A DNA stretch of 64,000 nucleotides from Pinus tabuliformis (Eukaryota; Streptophyta; Pinopsida; Pinales; Pinaceae), in NCBI GenBank assembly GCA_031772625.1, contig CM062804.1, positions 274,505,174-274,569,173 of the forward strand, read 5' to 3'. Under the pieces are notes generated by a model. The model was given only the letters and a program-made list of their open reading frames with translations, ran no database searches and had not been told where the DNA came from. How positions within the stretch are numbered: position 1 is the first letter of the stretch; every line of letters starts with the position of its first letter. A program made the position numbers and the translations under genes. Shown here in pieces: positions 23,660-36,007 of the stretch.

Positions 23660-25200
23660 TGAGGGCCACGAGCTGCAAGGCGACCTACAGTGCGAACGGG
23701 TGAGCTGCAGCCACGGTGGAGTCATGCGAAGTTGGAGAAATAAATTGTGTGATGTGTTTTGGCATTGATATGTTTATATTTCATGTGGGTGGTCACGGTC
23801 GCCCAACGAGCGGGCAAACCGATGGGCGAACCACCACATGGGTGGGTGGTCCCAGGCGGGTCGACGTCTGGTTAAGTGGTGAGGTCGATGAACATGTGCG
23901 ATGTTGGGCAGGTTGACTGGGTGTTCAAACAAAAGGGTGAATGCGTATAAGTAAGTGGCAACAAGTTGGTGAGGAGCATCAATTCGATCAATCGTTTATT
24001 TGGAAAAGTCTTGGTGAGGAGTGCGAGCTAGAGGCGTGTTGCGGCTAAGGAGTCGGGCGCAGATGTTCCCGCACGTCGGGCGAGCCAAGGAGTAAGGCGC
24101 ATTGTTGCAGGTTGGACGTAGGTGACCGTCGTGCAGGGTGCGCTCGAATAGGGCGTCAATGACACGATCGTGTAGGGCACACCAGAGTAGGGCGTCGGCG
24201 ACCTACACGTGTAGAGCGCACCCGAGTAGGGTGTCAGTGACACGATCATTCAGAGCATGCCCAGGTTGGGTGACACGGACATGGAGGGTGGGCGCCCGAG
24301 TTGGGCAGGTGACATGGTGAGCCGAACAGAGGATGGTTGAACTAGAAGTTGTGAATGAGAGTTTTGTAGGTGGTACTACATGTGGCCCAATGAACGAAGG
24401 GAGGTCGAGATCGTGAACGAGAGTTCAGGTGAGAGGTGACACGAGTGTGTGGGCTCACCGAAAAAAGGCACAGTTGGGCTAAACAATAATGTGGGACAGG
24501 GTAACATGGTCAGGGCATTTACTGAACAAGAAAAGGGTGAGTCGAGTGAAGAAGTATGACGAGTTGTGAACGAAGGAGACCGATGTGCAGACGTGCCGAG
24601 TAGGCATGCATGGTGACATGGGTGGGTGCCCAAGTTGGGCAAATGGCACGAAGTGTTGAACGCGTTCAGGGGTGAACGAAGATTTGGGCAAAACGTGTAG
24701 TGACCATTCAGGCAGGTCAATGAGCTGGGAAACTGAGTTTGCCAAAGTTGAAAATTTGGCTAAGTGTAAATTTGGGGTTTCCTCCAAGATTTAACTTATG
24801 TTGTAAAAATTGAAGATTATATATATTGATATACGGGTAGGCTGATATTGCAAGGTGTTGACCCTCCCATTATACTATTGTGCATTTACATGTGTTAATT
24901 TTGTTTTGATGAATGTTTATTGTTTTCATCATGTATAAAGGATAAAGATAATACTTGGTAACGAAAAATAAACTAGGTACAAATGTTAGGTGTAGTCCAT
25001 GGTCATAAGTATTGGTGAAAAGAAAGTGGTTGATGGTGTCGCACCTCGCTATAGTGCGGTTGGAAGATTACCACCACTGTAAGGGCATGGAAGTTCAGGT
25101 TCGATGGGCTCTTCAAATGTTTCCTATAGGGGAGGATTCATAGTTGATATTTAATATTGTTTGAAGCATAAAAATATATAAAGGGAGTTTTGGTTATAAA
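23660..25200 (+). repeat. GC-rich LTR candidate of remnant E
   Basis: Begins TGAGGGCC right after the polypurine tract. It contains a GC-rich first kilobase, an AT-rich second part and a TATA box TATATAAAG at 25,175-25,183. The 3' end cannot be placed because a (TA)n tract follows. No partner LTR is in the window. Confidence 0.3.
24110..24262. repeat. GC-rich tandem repeat, 39-bp period
   Basis: TAGGG(C/T)GTC recurs at 24,149, 24,188 and 24,227, exactly 39 bp apart. A less similar copy precedes them (from about 24,110). Each unit contains a GACACGATC or GACCTACAC variant. It sits in the LTR candidate of remnant E. Confidence 0.8.
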
Positions 25201-25212
25201 TAAAAAAATCTT

Positions 25213-25216
<4 letters not shown>

Positions 25217-25294
<78 letters not shown>

Positions 25295-25310
25295 TATATA
25301 TATATATATA
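25217..25310. repeat. (TA)n microsatellite
   Basis: About 94 bp of nearly pure TA dinucleotides with one TAGATA interruption near 25,292. Confidence 0.98.
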
Positions 25311-26000
25311 GAAGAGAGGGGTAAGCTTTGGGCTTATTGAAAATGTAGTTGTCAAAAAAATAAAATAAGAGGGAAAAGGGTGAGTTTTGGTTTTCTTCAA
25401 GGAGATGTAAGAATTTTTTAGGAGTTTGATATTGTTTTTAAATTAAAATAAATAAATAAATAATAAAAAAGAGAAAGGAAGAAGGGGGATTTAATTTATT
25501 TTGGGATTAGGGTTTTGTAAATTCGAGGAATTCATGTTTTATTTTTTTGGTGCAGAAGAAGATGGATCTTCTTAAAGAGATTTTGGGGAAAAGCGCAAAC
25601 TTCTTCATGAACTAGTGAGGATATATGGTCCTTTACATAACAATACCTCATTAGACCAAAATGATGGTTAAAGCAGCATATCATTCTTGAAAAGATTCCA
25701 TGAAATTTATAGCTGAAGCCCCCCGTGAAGTGAAGGAAGGTTAGGGAAGAGGGGCTAAGATCTTCACACTTAGATATGAATTGCACCAAAAAAATTCAAA
25801 CAGTAATTAGACACATTTTTTTCCAGGGTGGGGCAGCCAGAATTGAACAAAGTTACTTTGGCTCTCAAGCCATCCTTGCTTGCATTAATAAAACCCAACC
25901 TCTAGGAGCATACATGTCAAGAGGTTAGGCCCATAATTTCTTCTTGTCTGAGTAGGATAATAGCTTTAACATTGCCACTATTTCCTCACAATAATGATAT
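25311..26000. other. Unclassified sequence; weak tRNA-like block
   Basis: No gene recognised. On the minus strand at about 25,822-25,870, GGCTTGAGAGCC and GTTCAATTC lie at the distance of RNA polymerase III A and B boxes, ending in a run of A on that strand. It could be a decayed tRNA-derived SINE, but the match is weak. Confidence 0.25.
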
Positions 26001-26480
26001 CATGAGAGATATATTATAGTTGTAAATTATGCAGAAAAGTAGAGAATGGAAAAATAAGGACACACACACACAAGATAGAAGATATGCTTTGTGGGAAACC
26101 CTTTAAGGAGGAAACCAAGTTGGAAGGTTAGGTCACTTCACTCTCTTTCTCTGTCTGCAAATATGGTTGCAAGTATAAAGAAGTAATGCATGTGGATCAT
26201 TGGCTGCTATAGTTCGCAAATCCTCTCGATGTGCTCTACCTCCTATCTCTCCTATCTATCTTTGCTAAGCTAAGTAAGAAAATTCTCTCGAATGAATGGA
26301 ATGCCTCTTCCTTCTAGAGGCTAGGTTATAACACACTCTAACAACTTATTAGTGGTTAATTTTGACCACATAAACTCTTAACTAGAGTTACAATATAGAA
26401 TCTTCTAGACTATTTTACATCACAAATATGTGGCTCTCCCCTTTTCCATAAATAATGGGGGATCACAAGGCATCCTCCCG
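26000..26480 (-). repeat. LTR-like sequence on the minus strand
   Basis: Read on the minus strand, the block at about 26,360-26,425 (GTCTAGAAGATTCTATATTG, then TAACTCTAGTTAAGAGTTTA) closely resembles 59,130-59,175 on the plus strand. The motif GTGGGAAACCCTTTAAGGAGG at about 26,090 (plus strand) is also common in plant LTRs. This may be a solo LTR of a family related to element C. Boundaries are uncertain. Confidence 0.35.
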
Positions 26481-28899
26481 AACTACATGTGTGAAAAGAG
26501 GAAGGTCAACTTATGAGTGACATAACTTTTGCATACAGACTTTTATTAACATGTTTCTTACGTCTTTGGAAAGGTATTCATGTGTAGAATATAACGAAGA
26601 GATTTTGTGCCAAATTGGAAAGGTTTTAATGCAAAAACACATCATTTGATGCCTCAAAATTCTCTGAGACCCCGTTTTGCCAAATTGGGTACCACGAGTA
26701 AAAATGGTCCAGTAAACTTATTCCTACACTTTTTCCACTCCAAATGCATCGATATAGATGAAAAATAATAGAATGATCCAATTTGGATCACTCTATGCAC
26801 AAAAATGGGGCTTAACTAATCATTTTTAGTCTTCTTTAATCTTTGGGTGTGTCTATTCTAAACCCAAAATACTAGTATTTTTAACAGGAATGGATTGAAT
26901 CCTAGTCTCAACAATTAGTGCATATGGACTTACATCACCATATATGTCAAATTTAAGTTCTACATTATATAAAATTGTTGCTTCTCTCTTTTATGGTAAT
27001 GGCCACGACAATTCAACCATAAAATATGTATCCTCTGCTCTAAATATTGTTAATAAAACTTGTACTTTTAGACCATAGTATACATTCTATTTTGCCATAT
27101 ATTTGATGGCCTGAATTTATTGTTTAGGGAAAAAGTTGTTAATTTCCATGTTATATCTTCTTTACAACATCTTGGAGTAATTGAGCACTCTTGTAACTAT
27201 TATTTTGATTCACGGCCCACGATCCTATAATTTTTTTGCTCAGTTCTTGGACTATTCCCTTCAAAGCTACACTAGTATGTCTCCTCCATTCCACATAAAA
27301 AATGAATTATCATTTTTCTTTGAGTGAGTTGAAACGTCACACTGTCTTTGACGAGTACCACTATAACTATATGACTTCAACTATTGTCCTAACCTTGAAG
27401 GTACCATTTTGATAATGTGCACATATATTTATATTCCTTTACATACAACAAAAAATGTCTTCCTTGTTTGTTTCTTCTTCACTCATATGTTACTAAAAGT
27501 GTTTTGAAGATATTTCATTACTTACAAAGTATTCTCACCCTTTTACAGAACATGAGCCTGTTGTTCACCTTTGGTAGAGGCAACAGGGTAAGGGACCATG
27601 GAATTAGAAAAGTTTATTATTGATAATACTTATGTTTTAATATGAGTGGCATGATATTTATGGTTATGTTTAAGTTTCCAACTTGTAAATATTTTCTCCT
27701 ATAGCCCTTCATTTATATATTTTTGGTACGACATGTATTTTCTTTAATAACACTCCATTCCTTCAGTTTTGATGATATGTGGCATATATTTTGAGGATTC
27801 ATCTACATGGTTGTTGTTATTACTTTATTTTTAGTTTTCCTTATAATTGGATATATAAGGACGATTAATATGTTTTGAAGGTAAAAGAAGATAGGGAATT
27901 ATATTTCCACATTGATTATATCACATGTAAGCTTTAGATATTTGAATGTGCATGAAACATTTTTTTTTCATATTAATTATCTATGATAAAAATATTTATT
28001 TATGATTGGAACATTTAAAATTTATTGATTAGGAGGGTACCACCTATTAGGAAATTAAAACGTAATAGTTAACAAGCTAATTTAAATTACCCTTCCCCTT
28101 AGAAACCCAATCCTCACATTCTCATCAAAAGTTGATTAGAAATTAAACCATAACAAGCTTCAAAATTGGTTCAACTTCTCAAGCTACTTTGTAGAGGCAT
28201 AAAGAACTCTGTGGCCTATGGAGGAAAAGAGAAAAAAACTACAAGGAGAGGTAAGCATTAAATAATTTCTAATATTCATGCCTTCCTTCTCATTCCATTT
28301 TTTTCTTAGTTGCAAGAAATTGAACTAAAGGAAGCACCAAATTATTTTCGAAGGGAACTCCACTAAAAATTTGAACAAATCCTTTTAGGTAACTTGAAAT
28401 TATTGTTATTTATTTGCTACTATAAGGTCTCGTCTAAATTTAATCAGTGATAATAACTATTAATCTTGCAAAAAAAACATGATGTCTATAATTTTATCAA
28501 ATCACTCAAATGTGTTTGAAGGATGCCTCATAACTTATCCCTTTCTAGTGTGTCTCTATTTGATCTCTTTTGCATTAAAGATACTTCGAATCTATTTGGG
28601 AAAAATATTATTTAGAGGGTTCTTGAGTGTATTATATTATGCTCACAAACATTTATTTAATAAATCATCTCTTTTCTCTGTATTTTATTATGTATATATA
28701 TTATAAAATTCTTTAATTTTATCTATTTTTATTCTCTTAAATTTTATAAAATTAAGTGCAGTTGAGGCTCTATAGTTTTTGGGATTGTAAGGCTCTAAAA
28801 TACTCATGAGTTTGTTTCTATTTGAGGTTTGATTTTTCATTTTGTTTGCTGATATTTTTGTGTACAACCTTTATTTCTATATTTTTATGATATTTCAGC
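26481..28899. other. AT-rich intergenic DNA
   Basis: No gene, RNA or complete repeat recognised. Short open frames at 27,417-27,623 and 28,479-28,706 are AT-rich, lack domains and are best explained by base composition. Confidence 0.45.
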
Positions 28900-28905
28900 T
28901 ATATA

Positions 28906-28978
<73 letters not shown>
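28900..28978. repeat. (TA)n microsatellite
   Basis: About 79 bp of nearly pure AT dinucleotides just upstream of the remains of element C. Confidence 0.98.
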
Positions 28979-28981
<3 letters not shown>

Positions 28982-29339
28982 TTTTATTCTTTATCTTTTA
29001 TATAAATAAGCTTGATGGGAAACCTATCCCATTATCTCACTCACCCTATGAGAGTTGAGGAGTTGATTAAAAGAATCATAACAACCTCTCTTTAGTCAAA
29101 AATATGTAGCTACCATGATGAGTTGCAGCATGTCAAATCTCTTAAAGTTGTAGAAGGACTAATACTTCACCAAAATGGGCTTAAAGTTCACATATCATTA
29201 AGTTTTAGTAAAAAATCAATATAATTAAAGGACTTCCTTCGAAAATATTCAAGACTTGTACGAATGATTAGTTATGTACTTTAGACTTAGTAATGTAATA
29301 GCTACATTCATGATGTGAATTTTATATTGCATCATCTAA

Positions 29340-29660
29340 TAGACTCATTTGTTATTAGTTATTCTCATGATATATTGGTATACAATTCTACTAGTAAGGA
29401 GCACATGTCACATTTGATGTAGGTGCTAGAGACATTAAATAAACACCAAATACCAAAAAATCCCATGAAGCATGAGTTATCACAACAATGTTTATTTTAT
29501 TTTGGATATGTGATAGGTGCTAGATAATTGAAGACAGATCATGCTAAGCTGGAGATCATGGTAAGAGTTTTGCTCAGATAGAAAAATAATTCAGAAAATC
29601 CATATCCTTGTTTTCATCAACAACAACAATGTTACATGGTATAATAGTGAATGGCGAGAG
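29340..29660 (+). pseudogene. Reverse transcriptase remnant of element C
   Basis: The frame around 29,351-29,420 reads YSHDILVYNSTSKEHMSHL, clearly derived from the Ty3/gypsy catalytic block (Y/F)-x-D-D-I-L-V-Y-S...EH..HL. The first catalytic Asp has been replaced (SHD), so the enzyme is dead. VLETLNKHQI and a GYVIGA-like segment follow with stops. Only the palm/thumb part is readable. Confidence 0.65.
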
Positions 29661-29689
29661 TTTCCAATGGGGAAAGGGTTAATAGAGGG

Positions 29690-30060
29690 CATTTTCAAAG
29701 TTAAAGAAGAATATTAGCCAAGCACGTGTTCTAGCATTACCTAACTTGCAACAACCCTTCAAATTGGAGATAGATGCAAGTGGTGTGCCATTGTAGTGGT
29801 TTTGATCAAGGGTAGAAGGACTATATGCTACCATTTTGAGGTATTTCATGGGAATTCCCCAAACAATATACCTTTAACAAGGATATCTATGCAATTGTGT
29901 AAGCTTTGAATAAGTGGAAACACTACATAGAGGGAAAGCATATAGTAATCCACACTAATCACTAGCGACTATAGTATCTATAGGCACAAAATAAACTAGA
30001 TCAAAGTAATAATTACAAGCTAATGGTTTCTCTTTAATAAATTCATTTAGTGATCAAGTA
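29690..30060 (+). pseudogene. RNase H remnant of element C
   Basis: VLALPNLQQPFKLEIDASG at about 29,732-29,790 matches the start of Ty3/gypsy RNase H (first catalytic Asp in DASG). YTFNKDIYAIV, WKHYIEGKHIVIHTNH and the LDQSNN region follow. The third catalytic Asp of the HTDH motif is Asn here. The enzyme would degrade template RNA during reverse transcription. Several stops are present. Confidence 0.65.
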
Positions 30061-30269
30061 CGAAGAGATGAAGATAAACAAATTGGACATATATCCTTTC
30101 ACCCATGATAGATATAGAGATGCATACACAAAGGTTGATAAATTTATGGAGATGCTCTAGTAGTTGCAAAGCCAAATCCATGTGTAGGATAGTTATAGGA
30201 CACCATTGAAGAAAATATCTATAATGTGTTACTTTATATGTTAGGTAAGTTATGTTTTCTGAGATGTGA

Positions 30270-31066
30270 GTGACTAGAGGTAATTATAGAAGCTCATACC
30301 GCCAAGGTTGAAATGCAATTTGGTGTAGGCAAGATAGTGACAAAACTATAGAGGTATGTGTATTTGCCTAAGATGGAAGAAAGGGTAACTAGATTCATAA
30401 GAGGATGCATTTCTTTTGTACCACCAAGCTTAGTAATAAGAAAGAAATTTAATGTCATTAATTTCCTATAATGACTCATTCTTGGGATGGAATTTGAATG
30501 GAATTTGTTGGATGTTTACCATCAATCTCAAAGGGAGATGACTACTTATTTTTGGTATTTCATAGGTTGAGTAAAATGTGTTTTCTAAAGCCTTATAAAA
30601 ATTTTATCAATATGAAAGAAGTAAAGGAATTTTTCATTTAGCATATCTATGTCCACTTTTCCATACAATGGAAAATCGTTTTAGATAGCCACACAATATT
30701 TCTCAATGCATTTTAGACTACATTTTGGGGGAACATGGACATCGATTTAAATATGTCTACATCATTCCATCTAGTTAAACATAAGTAGCCAATAGGACTT
30801 TGGTACAACTCTTCGTGGTTTACATCAATAAATATTTGAATAGCTAGAATTAAATTTTGGTATATTTTCAAAAGACTCAGAACAAAGTAGCCCACATTTT
30901 TGCTAGTAAGTTCCCATTTGATTTTTTTTAGGATATTTTCCATAACACCTTTTAATATTACATATGTGAATAAATGACGAGTGAACGAGGACCTTATAGG
31001 GTATGATTTAAAGAAAATTTATTGAAATGATAAGTGAAATCCATCTATATGTACATAAAGCACTAC
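30270..31066 (+). pseudogene. Integrase remnant of element C, 5' part
   Basis: EAHTAKVEMQFGVGK leads into a decayed zinc-binding region (ERVTRFIRGCISF...). MEFEWNLLDVYHQSQRGDDY is derived from the family's W-x-x-D-F-x-x-x-LP core block with the first catalytic Asp, and VFHRLSKMCFLKPY follows. Later parts are readable only in fragments. The frame is cut at 31,066 by element A and resumes at 58,249. Confidence 0.6.
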
Positions 31067-31071
31067 ATAAG
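31067..31071. other. Target-site duplication of element A, left copy
   Basis: ATAAG immediately precedes the 5' LTR and is repeated at 58,244-58,248. Confidence 0.85.
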
Positions 31072-32744
31072 TGTGGAGTACTAAAAATGTATGTTTTTGA
31101 TGATCATTTTAGTGGCTTTTCAGTGGAACTTGCGAACCTTTTTGCATCATGAACTTGGAAAACAACAAAGAATTATAACAAAACATGTGAGATTAATATG
31201 CAAGACTTAACCGCTGATAATTGTCATTCTCCTGTGCAGGAAAGGGTGAAAACGAGGAGCTACTGTTCCAAAGAAAAAGACAAGAACATGGTAACTACTG
31301 TCCCTCTGACGGGGGACGGAGTGCAAACAAGGCTTAGCAAATCAAAGCAAACCGGCCCGGAAAAGGAGGAGAAGAAACCAGCTCGGCAGAGGAGAAAAGA
31401 AATGATTAAGGATTAACAGTTTGGCAAATCCCTTAGGATCTTTGATCCTGAGGGATCGCTGCTTTATCTATCTTGTTACTTAGACATCTCTGCCATCACC
31501 CTTATATAAAGGAACAACACTGTTAGCTTTGGGGGATTATGCTTTTATGTAATTTTATGTTAAAGATCAAACTTTGATCATCGAGTCTCGTTGAAAACTG
31601 GTTCATTGTACTTTTGTTTTATGCATTAATATAAAATTAGTGATTATCTTATCTCTGTGCCTGGATTAACTTAAAGCGGTGTACCCTTGGAGGCTAAGGG
31701 CCCGACCTCGGAGGACACTTGCTTTTGTATCACTACGATTTGATTTTTGCGTGGTTTGCTTATCGTCGTTATTTGGTAATCTAATATGCTTTATAAGTTG
31801 ACATCATATGCTCTGTTAAGATTCATTCATTAAGGTTTTTATAGACAAAATGTTCTATTGACTCTGCATTATATTACTGATCCTTTCAAAGTTGATTGAA
31901 GATTATTAGTCTTGACCGAATATTGTTACTATTTTGTTACAGATCTTTTATGTTGTACATTCATAGGATTTATCCGAAAGTTGTGTTCTTTATGATTCAG
32001 GAGTAATGTTGTTTCATTTTGAAACGCAGTCGTATTCCTATTAATTAAGATTGATGCTAGATCAAATTACTATTCAAGTGTGTTGTGCATGTATATGATT
32101 TCTAAGCGTTGTTCCATAGCTTATCAGAAATTAGTGTTGTTCCATTAGTGTGTGCTGCTTGTTTTGCATTAAGAATGAAAGATTGTTGTTTGATTATGAT
32201 GAGTGCATTTGAGTTAATAGATTAAGTTTCATTACTGCTCGCGAGACTTAGTTGTTTGATTGTTGTTCCATTTCAGAATTTTTTTTCCATTTTATCATTG
32301 TTGTTCCATTCCAGATTTTCCATTCAATTTCTTATTTGTTGTTCCATTTTTCTATCTGTCGTTTCATTTACTCGCATTTGTTGTTTTGGTGTGAGAGACG
32401 ATCTGTGGCTGTAGTGAGCCTTGAAATTTACTATCTAGCTCCCAGACCCGTGGTCCATGCTCTAATTTTCTTTCTATTAGTTTCCAAAGGGATGGGCTAT
32501 CGTTGTCGAACCCTTGACTGATAAGTTGCCCAGTTTCTCAGTGTGTGATTGATTCCTTTAAAGTAACTTAGTTATAGATAAGCATCTGTTTACTCTTCTA
32601 TTTTTGAACGTTGTACTATTAGCATTACTCTGGAAAATGATAGCCTCAGACTAAGACACTCTTTGAAATAACAAAACGCTCCCGGATTGACATATTAATG
32701 TGAGGTAATTGGAGGTCAAAAGAGACCCTTTTTATAGCTCTACA
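31072..32744 (+). repeat. 5' LTR of element A (1,673 bp)
   Basis: Aligns over its length with 56,626-58,243. Starts TGTGGAG (the 3' copy starts TGCGTGGAG) and ends CTCTACA. TATA box TATATAAAGG at about 31,503. Downstream, at about 32,110-32,360, it repeats the word TTGTTCCATT several times. Compared with the 3' LTR it has some 35-55 bp more near 31,375-31,430. Confidence 0.92.
31500..31512 (+). promoter_or_regulatory. TATA box of the element A LTR
   Basis: CTTATATAAAGG in the 5' LTR, repeated at about 57,020 in the 3' LTR. The word GGAACAAC follows directly, the complement of the TTGTTCC motif that recurs elsewhere in A. Confidence 0.6.
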
Positions 32745-32747
32745 TTT

Positions 32748-32765
32748 TGGTGCCGTTGCCGGGGA
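32748..32765 (+). other. Primer-binding site of element A (tRNA-Asp type)
   Basis: TGGTGCCGTTGCCGGGGA, 3 bp after the LTR, matches the complement of the plant tRNA-Asp 3' end at 17 of 18 positions; the single mismatch is a C-to-T at a CpG. Confidence 0.8.
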
Positions 32766-32947
32766 AAGAGTGTAGACATTTGTCTTTTTCAAAGTAGTGT
32801 ACGAACCTGTTAGGGAAGAGTTGGATCTTAAAAACGGAAGGTAAGAACCTGCGTGCGGATCATGTAAAAGCCCTGCTCCACTATCTGCTTTCCTAACAGA
32901 TTTGTTGTTGCTTTGTTTGAATAGAATTTAGTAGTTCATTTGAGTGC

Positions 32948-33495
32948 ATGACTAAGCATAAAAAAGCCAGAAAAGAATATCAAACCTCCAAACCTAAAAA
33001 AGCTAAGGGGATGGTGACCCTTGGCTGAACGATCTTCATAGACAAAATCTATAAGAAAACAGAGTCCCAGCCATCAGTAGGCCCTAGGAAAATCATTTCT
33101 AAACCACCTACTAGTTCCCTTCAGGCCACAGGATCACCATTTGTAGCCTTTTCTGAGGTGCATAGTCAAACTGAAGAGCAGGACTTTCAAGAAATTGAAA
33201 ATTCTACTCCAGAACTATTGCAGGAAGGGAATTTCAGCAACTTTTGTGAAGGAGAAGGAGAAATAGGGGAAACCGAGGAACCAAAATCTCCTATTGGAAC
33301 AAATTAGCCATTAAATAGCCCAGATAAGGGGAGCGCTGCAAAAATCATTGTTGAAGGAATCCAATCTCCTCAGACATCAGGTATTCTCATTATCTCAGAT
33401 AAAGGAAGTGTTATATCCCTGTCAAAACCATTCCCTCTCAACCTAGGAATACCCTCCTAGATATCCTTGAAGGTTACTGGCATATATTCAATCCC
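32948..33495 (+). pseudogene. N-terminal gag extension of element A, frame-shifted
   Basis: A probable original start lies at the ATG at 32,948 (MTKHKKARKEYQTSKPKKAK), a lysine-rich beginning comparable to the basic N-terminus of gag in B. The region then becomes acidic and Ser/Pro-rich. It has in-frame stops (for example TGA after about 27 codons) and is not in frame with the capsid part from 33,496, so at least one frameshift separates them. Confidence 0.5.
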
Positions 33496-34248
33496 ATGGC
33501 TCAGAACCAGCCAAACACTCAAACCTCTACACTACAATACCCTATAGTGGATTCTGCAGCAAATGTGCCCATGAAACATATCCCTCTTCAACATATCCCT
33601 ACATTTCACGGTCTCACATCAGAAGATATGGATGCATTTTTATTCGAATTCAATTTGTTGTGCAGGGGATATGATTACACCACTGATCCCCAGAAATTAA
33701 AATTATTCCCCTCTACATTAAAAGGGGCTGCTTTAAGATGGTTTATGGGACTAGGTGGTGGGGTCATCAACAATTGGGATCAAATGAAAGAATCTTTCTT
33801 AAAAAAATATCAGGACTGTTGTAGGTCTAGAGAATTAAAGGACGAAATATTCCAAATGACAGCCAAACCGAATGAAACATTAGAGGAGTATGTGGAACAA
33901 TTTCAGTACAATCTACAAAGATCTCCTTATGCATCACTACCTTTACCTGATAATGTGTCAAAAACTACATTGATAAGGGGCATGAAGGAACAATGGATTG
34001 AAACATTAAACATCATGGAAAAAGGGGATATTTATCAAGAGAATTTTTCTGAAATCATTGATTTATGTATCAGGAGTTCGAGAGGCAGCACAAGAGTAAA
34101 ACCGGCAGAATATGATCAGTTTGTAAGAGATAATAAAATACCAACAGAAGGAGTAACACGTGTAGAGATTGGAAATTTATTGGAAAATTTTAAAACTGAT
34201 ATTTTGGGGACACTAACTACGCAACTTGATATTATGCAGGCTAAATAG
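33496..34248 (+). pseudogene. Gag capsid domain of element A
   Basis: An open 250-codon stretch. IPTFHGLTSEDMDAFLFEF, LKLFPSTLKGAALRWFMGLG and SFLKKYQDCCRSRELKDEIF are the ordered motifs of a retrotransposon gag (capsid) domain, at about residues 35-145. IDLCIRSSRGSTRV follows. The protein would form the particle that packages element RNA. The frame ends at a TAG (34,246-34,248) just before the zinc-knuckle region and continues in the same frame after it. It aligns closely with 45,436-46,107 of element B. Confidence 0.85.
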
Positions 34249-36007
34249 AAGCAGATGGAGGCAGAACAGAATTTGGTAATATTTTTTCCCCAATGCAGGA
34301 AAAAGCATAGCCACAAGGAATTTCCACTAGATATAGTCCAAACATGTGCCATCTGTAGAAAATATCACCTTACAGAAAGCTGCCCCTCACTTCCTGGATT
34401 AAAAGCAGTATATAAGGAAGCAGAAGAGGAACCAGAATCGGTGTACTTGATCAACCAGCGCTGCCAGTGGAAACCGAGACAATATGGTATGTTTCCAGAC
34501 CCAACTTCTTCCTTTCAGCCTCCACAGTATAATGCTCAACAATATAGTATGTGGCGAAGTCAGTCTCAACCCCCATTTTCAAACAGGTCACCATAGTCGT
34601 TTTCTTCTTCAAACCCGTGGCTGAATCAGGCAAGCCAATCTGGTTGGCCGAATTTCCCTTACAGTCCACCATATTGGCAAAATAGCCCATATCCTCCACA
34701 ATGGACTCCCCCTACTTCACAAAGCTCACCCTGGCAGACAAACTGGCAAAGACCGATGCACCAGCCAGCAGGAACTATTTCGCTCCCTCAACCTACTCTG
34801 TCAGCTTTACAACAAAATCCCCAATCTAATATGAGACTACAACTCCCAACCCAACCCAACCCCAATCCAAATAACAGACTGGTCCAATCTCTCCAGATTA
34901 TAGAATCACTAGAAATAGGACCCGACCTGAGGGAGTGTAATGATCTTCAGTTACGATCTAGACGCAGTATTGAAACTTAGGGAGATAAAACAGTTCATAT
35001 TGAAGATCAGTTACCAAGAGAACATCAGTTGTAACAAGAGGATGTACATAAGCAGCAGACTCATAATCTAGCAACCACATCCTCTCCTCCGTTCCCAGAA
35101 CGATTAGTCATACCTCGACCTTTATAGTATCTTGACTTCGACATTCTGGGAGAATTACAAAATCTGTACATAAAAATCCCATTCCTCCAAGCCATTCAAG
35201 ACATTCCTATATACACAAAAACTATCAAAGAATTGTGCATAAAGAAACCAAGGAGGAATATAACAACTAATCCAATAGTCCAAGTAGTCGGTACTTTATC
35301 TGATTTACTATCCGGGAAAGAAACACCCATTAAATATGAAGACCTAGGAAATCCAATTGTAACTGTTCAAATTTATGGTCAGACCCTGTCTAATGCCTTA
35401 GTTGATCTAGGAGCTGCAATCAATATTTTAACAACCACTACTTGCCAAAATATCGGCATTACATCTGTAGAACCCACCTCTACTTTGTTAGAATTGGTTG
35501 ACCGATCTGTGGTTAGACCAGAGGGTACTCTACATGATGTCATGGTCTTTGTAGATTCCTAGGAATATCCAAACGATTTCCTGATAATTAATCCAAAAAC
35601 CTGACTTGATGGACACCCGCTAATCCTATTTATACCTTGGCTTGCCACTGTTGATGCTTACATTAGTTTCTGGCAAGGAAGTATGACCATAACCAAAGGA
35701 CCAAATATCAAGAATTTAGTTCTATACCCTCCAGCATAGCCAAGTGTCACAATAATTAAAACTAACAAACACCTTGTATCGTACCTTACTGATAACATTA
35801 GCTCTCCATTAACTATACATGAGGCACTTGAGTTTAAAGATCAAACAAAAGATGATGCCATTAACAACTTCATTAGTCAAACTAAATCTAGATCTACACA
35901 CAGTGTCACATGATAAAAGCAGCATTTGACAATGAATTTGAGGAAGATCCTCTAAAAGATACACATGACCAAACAATACCCGTTACTTCTGTTGCAAATA
36001 GTAAATT
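34249..36007 (+). pseudogene. Nucleocapsid and protease region of element A
   Basis: Same frame as gag up to about 35,900, with TAG stops at 34,594 and 34,978 and more beyond. A zinc knuckle CAICRKYHLTESC (CX2CX3HX4C) lies at about 34,350-34,390; the knuckle before it is damaged. A Gln/Pro/Asn-rich linker follows. The open stretch 35,233-35,562 holds the aspartic protease, with ALVDLGAAINIL at about 35,395 as the active-site region (DLGA is usual in Athila/Tat-type elements), followed by HPLILFIPWLATVDAY. A frameshift lies between 35,900 and 36,008. Confidence 0.75.

Larger units (their letters stand above)
20700..25200 (+). mobile_element. Decayed LTR-element remnant E (3' part)
   Basis: A decayed frame (20,723-21,316), an open 180-codon frame (21,667-22,209), a long strand-biased spacer, a polypurine tract (AAGTGGGGGAGAA, 23,645-23,657) and a GC-rich LTR candidate starting TGAGGGCC at 23,660 follow one another in the order expected for the 3' end of an LTR retrotransposon. 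No RT and no second LTR are visible, so this is an inference from layout. Confidence 0.35.

Noticed and set aside
21972..23725. Minus-strand frames of 92-152 codons
   Set aside because: Strong strand bias removes stop codons on this strand; the peptides are low-complexity and contain no motifs.
25194..25400. Minus-strand frame through the (TA)n tract
   Set aside because: An Ile-Tyr repeat encoded by a microsatellite is not a protein.
31198..32521. Two small frames in the LTR of A, also present in the 3' LTR
   Set aside because: LTRs are identical at insertion, so shared frames are expected and give no evidence of selection.
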